Part shown: positions 8,059 to 14,820 of the stretch, in pieces
How positions within the stretch are numbered: position 1 is the first letter of the stretch
Layout: each line of letters opens with the position of its first letter
NCBI GenBank assembly: GCA_001544595.2
Contig: FCOH02000003.1
Coordinates: 248,001-312,000, forward strand
Reading direction: 5' to 3'
Length of the DNA: 64,000 nucleotides
Source of the DNA: Caballeronia peredens
GTDB lineage: Bacteria > Pseudomonadota > Gammaproteobacteria > Burkholderiales > Burkholderiaceae
Notes under the pieces: generated by a model
The model's database searches: none
What the model was told of the DNA's origin: nothing
Seen by the model: only the letters and a program-made list of their open reading frames with translations
Translations under genes and position numbers: made by a program

Positions 8059-8568
8059 ATGACGTACGTTCTAGGTCGAGTCAAAGCCTGGAACAATGCC
8101 ATGACAGCTTTTTCGAAAAGAGCGGACCCGTGGTCACAGACGGTTCACCAGCTCGAAGCGACGCCGATGGACGTCGTTCGTACTGCCCCATCCCAAAAAT
8201 CTGCGCGCGCCGAAAGCACGTTTCTCGAACGCCTGACGCAGGACTGGAATCGCACGCACACGCACCACGCCGGCCACGGCCTGCCGTTTCCTCAGGCGGT
8301 CGTCCGGGTGATCGAGCGTCCGAGCAGCGCCACGGCGCTCGTCTACTGGTCCGATCCCGGTTTCTGCCACTACGGCTATCAGGGATGGCGCGCGACCACC
8401 GCGACGGCCGAGGGCGTCTGTTCGCTCTCCGGGATGCCGATTCATCGCGGGGATCAGGTGTACCGTCCGTCGCAGCGCGATCCGAAGCCGCAAAACGCGG
8501 CCGCCATGATCCTCGCCGCCGCCATGCCGAAGAACAGCGAAGAAATGGAAGTCGACCTGCACGAGTGA
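8059..8568 (+). CDS. DUF3331 domain-containing protein
   Basis: A 169-residue protein of unknown function. The recognisable part is residues about 80-150: VYWSDPGFCHYGYQGW, then CSLSGMPIHRGDQVYRPSQRD. The two cysteines in CSLSG and the C in DPGFC could bind a metal, but this is not shown. DUF3331 proteins are largely restricted to Burkholderia relatives, often in several copies per genome. The N-terminal 60 residues look disordered. An in-frame ATG at 8101 is an alternative start. It converges on the oxidoreductase gene ending at 8629, with a strong hairpin in between. Confidence 0.8.
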   Translation: MTYVLGRVKAWNNAMTAFSKRADPWSQTVHQLEATPMDVVRTAPSQKSARAESTFLERLTQDWNRTHTHHAGHGLPFPQAVVRVIERPSSATALVYWSDPGFCHYGYQGWRATTATAEGVCSLSGMPIHRGDQVYRPSQRDPKPQNAAAMILAAAMPKNSEEMEVDLHE

Positions 8569-8585
8569 CCGGCGCGGAATGCACG

Positions 8586-8621
8586 GGGAAACGGGCGGCG
8601 CCGGCCGGCCGCGCGTTTCCC
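8586..8621. terminator. Hairpin between convergent genes
   Basis: GGGAAACG (8586-8593) pairs with CGTTTCCC (8614-8621); inside, GCGGC (8595-8599) pairs with GCCGC (8608-8612). It lies between the stop codons of the DUF3331 gene and the oxidoreductase gene. The stem is symmetrical and could end transcripts from both sides, though neither side has a proper U-tract. Confidence 0.4.
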
Positions 8622-8628
8622 TGCGTCT

Positions 8629-9243
8629 TCAATATCCGACCGTGATGCGTTGCCTGACGTGGGCGTCGTTCTCGAACTCGTCGAGGAAGGCGATCGCGTA
8701 GTCGTCGAACGAGATCCAGCTTCGGCCGTTACTGTCGACGAGTAGTTCGTCCACGCCGAGCCGGAATTTCTGCGTGCGCGGGCCGGGCACGAATTCGGCC
8801 GACGGCGAGACGAAGGTCCAGTCCAGATCGCGCTCGCGGCGCAGCGCGTCGAGAAACGCCGCGCCCGCCGTGGCTTCCGCCTTGTAGGCGGCCGGAAACT
8901 CCGGCAGATCGAGCACGCGCTGACCGGGGGCCGCGTAGAGGCTGCCCGCGCCGCCCACGACCAGCAGGCGTCGCACGTCCGCGCGCTTCACCGGTTCGAC
9001 GATCGCGCCGGCGGAAACTGGCTCGAAGCGCGTCGCGCTGAATACCGCGTCGTGTCCCGCGAGGGCTGCCGCGAGCGCGTCGCCGTCGAGCGCGTCCACG
9101 TTGCGCGCGTCCACGCCCGGCCGCGCCTGAACCGCCGACGTATCCCGTGCGAGCGCCGTGACCGTGTGTCCGCGACGCAACGCTTCCTCGACGAGCCGGC
9201 TTCCCACATTGCCCGTCGCTCCGATGATCGCGATTTTGCTCAT
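8629..9243 (-). CDS. NAD(P)-binding oxidoreductase (NmrA/atypical SDR type)
   Basis: A 204-residue Rossmann-fold protein. The nucleotide-binding loop GATGNVGSRL sits at residues about 8-17, followed by VTALARDTSAVQARPG and the DALDGDALAAAL stretch typical of NmrA-like and YwnB-like proteins. It lacks the YxxxK catalytic pair of classical short-chain dehydrogenases. A stress-linked reductase or redox sensor is plausible; the substrate is unknown. The start at 9243 is supported by an AGGAGAG site; an upstream in-frame start at 9303 would add unconserved residues. Confidence 0.88.
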   Translation of the reverse strand: MSKIAIIGATGNVGSRLVEEALRRGHTVTALARDTSAVQARPGVDARNVDALDGDALAAALAGHDAVFSATRFEPVSAGAIVEPVKRADVRRLLVVGGAGSLYAAPGQRVLDLPEFPAAYKAEATAGAAFLDALRRERDLDWTFVSPSAEFVPGPRTQKFRLGVDELLVDSNGRSWISFDDYAIAFLDEFENDAHVRQRITVGY

Positions 9244-9697
9244 TGCCACTCTCTCCTTTTTGTTCCAGGCGTTCTCACCTCGATTCGCACACCAATCGTG
9301 CAACCGGTTTCATGATAAAGGGAAACAAACTATCGCGCAGTCGCCGCCTTTGCCATGATTTCTTTCCCGATAATGATGAAATCGGAGAACCGGACCGCAC
9401 GCCATTATCTTTAAAAGCATACGTAAGGACATAATGGTCATGCAATTTCCGGGCCGATTTTACGGCGCTGACGAAAATACCGACACATCACCGTCATAAT
9501 CGTTGAGCACAGTCTTCTGCGCGCGGCGCCATTAAACTGGAGAGCCCCGCACTCTTACCGAGACGCGGCGCAGCGGCGATTCCCGGCGTGCCACCGCGGC
9601 GTTCTCGGAACGAGTTTTCATATCGAAATTCGTCAAATTGTCATTGGATTGGTTTATATTGCAGTTCCTCGCCGCTCCATTACCGGAGGAGTTAATC
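9244..9697. other. 454-bp intergenic region, no gene seen
   Basis: Divergent gap between the NmrA-like gene and the 65-residue gene. It is noticeably less GC-rich than its surroundings. Near the oxidoreductase side lies GTTTC-N11-GAAAC (about 9307-9327), a possible operator. The last 60 bp before the small gene are AT-rich and contain TATATT, but I could not place a convincing -35 element. No conserved coding frame is visible. Confidence 0.5.
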
Positions 9698-9895
9698 GTG
9701 AAGAATCCGCAATTGCAGGGTGCCATCGAAGGACGCGAAAATCCGGCAGGCGAAACCGCCTATGAGCCGATTCCGGTTCGCGCAGTCCAAAAGGAGTCCG
9801 CTGAAGATTCCGGCTACTCCGATTCGCTGGACATCCCGCTCAATTACGGCATCGTGATGGACGCCGTCAGAGACGCAGTCCGCGCCAACCTCTGA
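9698..9895 (+). CDS. Orphan 65-residue protein ahead of the cellulose operon
   Basis: I do not recognise this protein. It starts with GTG at 9698, 7 nt after a strong GGAGGA site, and ends just before an intrinsic terminator, so it is a compact monocistronic gene. The product is small and acidic, with no signal peptide or membrane segment: an N-terminal KNPQLQGAIEGRENPAGE, a middle YEPIPVRAVQKESAED, and a C-terminal DIPLNYGIVMDAVRDAVRAN that could form an amphipathic helix. It precedes the bcs genes on the same strand by 555 bp. A link to cellulose is only positional. Confidence 0.65.
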   Translation: MKNPQLQGAIEGRENPAGETAYEPIPVRAVQKESAEDSGYSDSLDIPLNYGIVMDAVRDAVRANL

Positions 9896-9914
9896 ACGCC
9901 CCAAAGTTCATGCG

Positions 9915-9942
9915 AAGCGCCCCATTCGGGGCGCTTTTTTTT
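9915..9942 (+). terminator. Intrinsic terminator of the 65-residue gene
   Basis: GCGCCCC (9917-9923), ATTC loop, GGGGCGC (9928-9934), then eight T residues (9935-9942). It begins 20 bp after the stop codon of the small gene and separates it from the bcs operon. Confidence 0.93.
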
Positions 9943-10450
9943 AGCGCGCCGCCGCTGACATGCAATACGCGCGAGCCCGATCCATCATATGTTTGACGTG
10001 TTGCACGCAAGCACTCAGCACGACGAATCAAATCCTATCCGTCTGTCCAATAAATCGCGGCCGCAAGCGCTTTTGGCGAATGTCAATCAGTAGGATTCAC
10101 AGCGACAGCCGCCTATTCGTCGATTAACGAGATGGTACACTGCCGCTCCGCTGCGGGCGGGCCGCGCCGGGCAATGAGCACCGCGCGACGCCTGTCGATG
10201 TTTCGTTCAGGCCTGGCTTCGCCGAACGCTCAAATTGGACTGTCTAGTCCGCCCTTTTCGCCCGATCCGACAAAAAAAACCGCTGTTAGTCTTTCTACTG
10301 GCGAAAAAAACCGCGTTGAAGTAAGTTCAGACGTGTAATAGCGCCTGGACAAGCGTCCGGATCAATGCTTGCGGGTTAAAGGGAACGCCCGCGAAGACGT
10401 AAACACGACGAACAACCACACGGTGTGGCACACGCCTGCCGAACGAAAAC
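9943..10450. promoter_or_regulatory. Long leader/promoter region of the cellulose operon
   Basis: No convincing gene in this 508-bp stretch. It holds a GGACT-GTCT-AGTCC inverted repeat (10237-10250), and two A-tracts with the same flank, AAAAAAACCGC, whose ends are 31 bp apart (10272-10283 and 10304-10314), about three helical turns. A GG-N10-GC element containing TTGC (10359-10372) resembles the spacing of a sigma-54 promoter, but its -24 half is poor. The layout (phased A-tracts upstream of a possible -24/-12 site, about 80 bp before bcsD) fits the operon promoter; this is inference. Confidence 0.4.
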
Positions 10451-10903
10451 ATGGCCGCTATTTTCGATTACCTGCTGGACAGCCACACCTCCCGGCAATG
10501 GCGCGGGCTGCTGGCCGCGCTCGCCGACGAGTTCGAGGCGCAGATCGGGCGCACCGAACTGCGTCAACTGATGCATCGGGTCGGCAGCCGTTTCGCCGCC
10601 GCCCGTCCGTTGCCTCCCTGCGATTCCACGGCGGCGCTCGCCGACGCGCTCAATGCGCTGTGGCGCGACAGTGACTGGGGCTTCGTCGAGCTGGCGGACG
10701 AGCGCGAGTATTTGAGCATCACGCATTTCTGCGCGCCGCTGCCCGCCTTCGGAGAAAGCGCGCTCGCGTGGACCCCGGCGTTTCTCGAAGGGGCCTATCA
10801 GCAGTGGCTCGCCGCACTCGGCGCGCAGGGACTCGCGATCCGGCAGGCGAGCGAGTTCGGCGACGACGCGGGCATCGAGTTCAGGCTCGCGCGCGCGGCC
10901 TGA
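10451..10903 (+). CDS. bcsD: Cellulose synthase subunit BcsD
   Basis: A 150-residue periplasmic-fate protein of the BcsD (AxCeSD) family. In Komagataeibacter it forms octameric rings that help align glucan chains as they leave the synthase. Family-like features are the N-terminal DYLLDSHTSRQWRGLLAALADEFE, the central GRTELRQLMHRVGSRFAA and the C-terminal WLAALGAQGLAIRQAS. Like other members it has no obvious signal peptide. It is the first bcs gene; no good ribosome site is visible before its ATG. A 124-bp gap with two hairpins separates it from bcsP. Confidence 0.88.
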   Translation: MAAIFDYLLDSHTSRQWRGLLAALADEFEAQIGRTELRQLMHRVGSRFAAARPLPPCDSTAALADALNALWRDSDWGFVELADEREYLSITHFCAPLPAFGESALAWTPAFLEGAYQQWLAALGAQGLAIRQASEFGDDAGIEFRLARAA

Positions 10904-10926
10904 GCCGGGCGCCCGACGCATTCCGA

Positions 10927-10969
10927 CCGCCGCCTCGAAGCGGCGGCACCGATCGCCCCAGAGGGCGAT
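10927..10969 (+). other. Two adjacent hairpins between bcsD and bcsP
   Basis: CCGCCGC (10927-10933) pairs with GCGGCGG (10940-10946) around a CTCGAA loop. Five bases later, ATCGCCC (10952-10958) pairs with GGGCGAT (10963-10969) around CAGA. There is no U-tract. They could stabilise or process the bcsD part of the mRNA and so set its level relative to the synthase genes. Confidence 0.6.
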
Positions 10970-11027
10970 TCCAGACAGCAGCACAGGCCAGCATCACGCA
11001 AGGCAGGCACGACGAGGAAGCGGCATC

Positions 11028-11825
11028 ATGAATACTTCGCGCGACATCGAGAAGCTGTTCGATCATTTCGGCGGCAATGCAGGCGATTATCAGGAAATCG
11101 GTCGGGAGAACGAGGCCAGGACGGCTCGCACCCGCTGGCCGCTGCTCGCCACGCTGGACTTCGCACAGCCGACGATTCCGGAAATCGCGCCGCGCCGCGA
11201 CGCGCAGATGAACCCCTCGCGTTCGCATGCGGCCGAGCCGGATGCCGAACGGGCCGAATCAAGCGCCGCAGCAGCAGCGCCGACGCCGATCCTGCGCGGC
11301 AGGCAGCAGCTTTTCACGCGTCCGCATCGCCGCACGATTCCGCCCGTCAAGGCGCCGGAAGCGGAGTCGCTCAGCGCCTTGCGCTTTTCGGTGCTCGGCG
11401 AGTCCGCTTCAAGCGAAAGCGCGACGATGCCGGACGCGGCCATCGCCCCCGCGACGAACGTGCCGCCCGTTCACGCGCCGGTCGCGGCCAAGCCGGTAGC
11501 GAACGACGGCAGCGCCAGCACACAGGCCGCGACGGCCACGTTCGGATCGAGCTTTCTCGCGCGCCGCGCGTCCGCGCAGCCCGCACCGGCGCCGGTCCCG
11601 TCGGTGCCCGCCGCGCGCGCCGCCGAACCCGCGCCTGCCACGGCCGCCGCACCGCAATCGATCCTCGGCAAGCTTTTCAAACCGCAGACGCAGACCGCCG
11701 CGAGCGCACCCGCCGGCTCGCTCGATGCCATGTTCGAGCGCCTGCGTCACGCCAGCCCGCAGGGCGCCGACTCCACGAACACGCAAGCAAGCGCCGCCCG
11801 CGCGAGCCGCCTCTCACGCTCATGA
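11028..11825 (+). CDS. bcsP: Cellulose biosynthesis protein BcsP (BcsR-like N-terminus, disordered tail)
   Basis: A 265-residue cytosolic accessory protein. Residues 1-50 (DIEKLFDHFGGNAGDYQEI and RTRWPLLATLDFAQ) are the conserved part and resemble the small enterobacterial protein BcsR, which regulates BcsQ and the synthase. From about residue 60 onward the chain is rich in Ala and Pro and probably disordered, apart from GSSFLARRA and SILGKLFKPQ, which look like short binding motifs. The stop codon overlaps the bcsQ start (ATGA), so the two are translationally coupled. Bcs proteins of this type often help place the synthase at one cell site. Confidence 0.82.
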   Translation: MNTSRDIEKLFDHFGGNAGDYQEIGRENEARTARTRWPLLATLDFAQPTIPEIAPRRDAQMNPSRSHAAEPDAERAESSAAAAAPTPILRGRQQLFTRPHRRTIPPVKAPEAESLSALRFSVLGESASSESATMPDAAIAPATNVPPVHAPVAAKPVANDGSASTQAATATFGSSFLARRASAQPAPAPVPSVPAARAAEPAPATAAAPQSILGKLFKPQTQTAASAPAGSLDAMFERLRHASPQGADSTNTQASAARASRLSRS

Positions 11826-12610
11826 AAGTCATCACGGTAGTTTCAGCGAAAGGCGGCGTCGGCAAGACGACGCTCGCCGCCAATCTCGCTTCGGTGCTCG
11901 CCGCGCGCAGCCGTCGCGTGATCGTGCTCGATCTCGATCCGCAGAACGCGCTGCGCCTGCACTTCGGCATTCCGCTCGACAGCATCGACGGCATCTCGCG
12001 CGCGACACTCGCGGGCGACGCGTGGCAGACCGTGATGTTCGACGGCGTCGACGGCGTGACCGTGCTGCCCTATGGCGCCGTGATCGAAGACGACCGCCGC
12101 CGCTTCGAGGCGCTCGTCGACAACGATCCCGCCTGGCTCGCGCACGCGCTCGCCTCGCTCGCGCTCGACGCCAACGACATCGTGATCGTCGATACGCCGC
12201 CGGGCTCGTCCGTCTACACGCGCACTGCGCTCACCGCCGCGAATTTCGCGCTGAACGTCGTGCTGGCCGACGCCGCGTCCTACGCCGCGATCCCCGGCAT
12301 GGAACGCATGATCGAGGCCTACGCCGCGCCGCGTCAGGATTTCGCGGGCCAGGGCTATGTCGTGAATCAGGTCGATCAATCGCGCCAGCTGAGCAAGGAC
12401 GTGCTGAAAGTGCTGCGCAACATGCTCGGCGCGAAGCTGTTCCCGGGCGTGATCCATCTGGACGAAGGCGTCTCCGAATCGCTCGCGTGCGACACGACGC
12501 TCATTCATTACGACCCGCTTTCGCAAGCGGCCGCCGATCTGCGCGCATGCGGCGACTGGCTGCTGGCCGCCGTCGACGCGATGGTCGTCTCGCCGAGGAA
12601 ACTCGCATGA
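11822..12610 (+). CDS. bcsQ: BcsQ, MinD/ParA-like ATPase of the cellulose system
   Basis: A 262-residue P-loop ATPase. The deviant Walker A motif is KGGVGKT at residues 10-16, followed by switch I-type DLDPQNALRLHFGI and Walker B VIVDTPPGSS. The conserved EGVSESLA segment near residue 217 is typical of BcsQ. In enterobacteria BcsQ works with BcsR to localise and activate the synthase; here BcsP supplies the BcsR-like partner. Start overlaps bcsP (ATGA) and stop overlaps bcsA (ATGA), so translation is coupled across all three. Confidence 0.93.
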   Translation: MKVITVVSAKGGVGKTTLAANLASVLAARSRRVIVLDLDPQNALRLHFGIPLDSIDGISRATLAGDAWQTVMFDGVDGVTVLPYGAVIEDDRRRFEALVDNDPAWLAHALASLALDANDIVIVDTPPGSSVYTRTALTAANFALNVVLADAASYAAIPGMERMIEAYAAPRQDFAGQGYVVNQVDQSRQLSKDVLKVLRNMLGAKLFPGVIHLDEGVSESLACDTTLIHYDPLSQAAADLRACGDWLLAAVDAMVVSPRKLA

Positions 12611-14820
12611 GCGCCGCCAAGCCGTCGCCCGAAACCGAGGTCAGCGTCGCGACTTCGCGCCTCGAACGTTTCGTCGATGCGGGCATCTGGCGCAGCCGCG
12701 TCGTCGTGATCCTGCTGACGGCGCTCGCTGCGTGCGCGCTGTATTTCGTCGTGACGGTGCCGCTCGCGTTCGGTCAGCAGCTCGCGTTCGCGACCATCTG
12801 CTTCCTCTGCGCACTCGGCTTCCGGCGCCTGCAGGGCCAGTACGCGACCCTCGTGATGATCATGCTCTCGGTGGTCGCGTCGAGCCGCTACATGTTCTGG
12901 CGTCTCACCGAAACCACGTATTGGGAGCGTCCGCTCGACGCCGCCTGGGGTCTCCTGCTCGTCGCGGCAGAAGTCTACGCGGCGCTCGTGCTGCTGCTCG
13001 GCTACTTCCAGACGGCGTGGCCGCTGAAGCGCAAGCCGCTGCCGTTGCCCGCCGACCGCAGTTTGTGGCCGACCATCGACGTCTTCATCCCGACTTACAA
13101 CGAGCCGCTTTCGGTCGTGAAGCCGACCATCTACGCGGCGCTCGCGCTCGACTATCCGGCCGACAAACTGTCGATCCACGTGCTCGACGACGGCCGCCGC
13201 CCGGAGTTCAAGAGCTTCTGCGAGGAAGTGGGCGTCAACTGGACGATTCGCACGCACAACCGGCACGCGAAGGCGGGCAACATCAACGAAGCGCTGAAGA
13301 TCACCAAGGGCGAATTCCTCGCGATCTTCGACTGCGATCACATTCCGACGCGCTCCTTCCTGCAGATCTGTCTCGGCTGGTTCCTGCGCGACAAGCTGCT
13401 GTCGATGCTGCAGACGCCGCACCACTTCTTCTCGCCCGATCCGTTCGAACGCAATCTCGGCACGTTCCGCAAGGTGCCGAACGAAGGCGAACTGTTCTAC
13501 GGCCTCGTGCAGGACGGCAACGATCTCTGGAACGCCACGTTCTTCTGCGGCTCGTGCGCGGTGCTGCGCCGCTCGATGGTCGAGGAGATCGGCGGCATCG
13601 CGGTCGAGACCGTCACGGAAGACGCGCATACAGCGCTCAAGCTGCACCGGCTCGGCTACACGACCGCCTATCTCGCGATTCCGCAGGCCGCTGGCCTCGC
13701 GACCGAAAGTCTCTCGGGACACATCGGGCAGCGCATCCGCTGGGCGCGCGGCATGACGCAGATCTTCCGCATCGACAATCCGCTCACGGGCAAAGGCCTC
13801 AAGATCGGCCAGCGGCTGTGCTATCTGAACGGCATGCTGCACTTCTTCTACGGCGTGCCGCGTCTCGTGTTCCTCACGGCGCCGCTGTCGTATCTGTTCT
13901 TCGGCGCGCACGTGATCGAGGCGGCGGCGAGCACCATCGCGATCTTCGCGCTGCCGCACATGATGCACGCGAGCATCACGAACTCGCGGATGCAGCGCAG
14001 CTTCCGCCACTCGTTCTGGGCCGAAGTGTATGAATCAGTGCTGGCGTCGTACATCACCGCGCCGACGCTGCTCGCCGTCATCAACCCGAAGCTCGGCAAG
14101 TTCAACGTGACGGCCAAGGGCGGCCAGATCTCGAAGGACTACTTCGACTGGTACATCTCGCGTCCTTATCTGCTGCTTCTGCTGCTGAACCTGCTCGGCT
14201 TCATCGCGGGCATCGTGCATATCGTCATTTACTGGCACGTCCGCAGCGAAGTGAACACGACCGTCCTCAATCTCTGCTGGACCGTCTACAACATGCTGAT
14301 TCTCGGCGCGTCGGTGGCGGCGGCGAGCGAGCGGCGCCAGGTTCGCGCGACGCATCGCGTATCGATGAAGATGCCCGTGATGCTCAAGTTCTCGACCGGC
14401 CGCACGCTCGCGTGCGAGACCATCGACTATTCGGAAGGCGGCGTGGGCGTCGCACTGCCGAACAAGATCGAAGTGCCGATGCACGAGCGCGTCACCGTGT
14501 CGCTCTTCCGGGGCGACGAGGAATATGCGTTTCCGGCGAGCGTCGGCTACACCGAGCCGGGCCGCGTCGGCCTGCGCTTTTCGCAGCTCACGCGCGAGCA
14601 GGAATACGACTTCGTCAAGACTACTTTTGCGCGCGCGGATGCGTGGACCGGCTGGTCCGAGGGACGCCGTCCGGATACGCCGCTGCGCGGCCTGTCGCAC
14701 GTGCTGCTGGTGGGCACGCGCGGCATCGCAGGACTGTTCGAGCATTTGTACAGCGACCTTCGTACCTGGATGAACAAGCGCCCAGTCGATGTGAAGAAGC
14801 TGAAAACCAAAGACCAATAA
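12607..14820 (+). CDS. bcsA: Cellulose synthase catalytic subunit BcsA
   Basis: A 737-residue inner-membrane family-2 glycosyltransferase that polymerises UDP-glucose into beta-1,4-glucan and extrudes it. N-terminal membrane helices precede the catalytic domain with D in VLDDG (about 195), DCD in FDCDH (about 242), TED (about 337) and the product-binding QRIRW (about 375). Further membrane helices follow. Residues about 574-680 are a PilZ domain with RRQVRATHR and DYSEGG, the two halves of a cyclic di-GMP site, so the enzyme should be c-di-GMP activated. All key residues are present. It overlaps bcsQ by 4 nt and bcsB by 1 nt. Confidence 0.97.
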   Translation: MSAAKPSPETEVSVATSRLERFVDAGIWRSRVVVILLTALAACALYFVVTVPLAFGQQLAFATICFLCALGFRRLQGQYATLVMIMLSVVASSRYMFWRLTETTYWERPLDAAWGLLLVAAEVYAALVLLLGYFQTAWPLKRKPLPLPADRSLWPTIDVFIPTYNEPLSVVKPTIYAALALDYPADKLSIHVLDDGRRPEFKSFCEEVGVNWTIRTHNRHAKAGNINEALKITKGEFLAIFDCDHIPTRSFLQICLGWFLRDKLLSMLQTPHHFFSPDPFERNLGTFRKVPNEGELFYGLVQDGNDLWNATFFCGSCAVLRRSMVEEIGGIAVETVTEDAHTALKLHRLGYTTAYLAIPQAAGLATESLSGHIGQRIRWARGMTQIFRIDNPLTGKGLKIGQRLCYLNGMLHFFYGVPRLVFLTAPLSYLFFGAHVIEAAASTIAIFALPHMMHASITNSRMQRSFRHSFWAEVYESVLASYITAPTLLAVINPKLGKFNVTAKGGQISKDYFDWYISRPYLLLLLLNLLGFIAGIVHIVIYWHVRSEVNTTVLNLCWTVYNMLILGASVAAASERRQVRATHRVSMKMPVMLKFSTGRTLACETIDYSEGGVGVALPNKIEVPMHERVTVSLFRGDEEYAFPASVGYTEPGRVGLRFSQLTREQEYDFVKTTFARADAWTGWSEGRRPDTPLRGLSHVLLVGTRGIAGLFEHLYSDLRTWMNKRPVDVKKLKTKDQ

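Noticed and set aside
9650..9697. Sigma-54-like promoter before the 65-residue gene
   Set aside because: The GG and GC pairs available there are 8 or 13 nt apart, not 10.
10132..10338. A 68-codon frame in the bcs upstream region
   Set aside because: No ribosome site, no recognisable product, and it runs through the A-tracts and the inverted repeat; more likely regulatory DNA.
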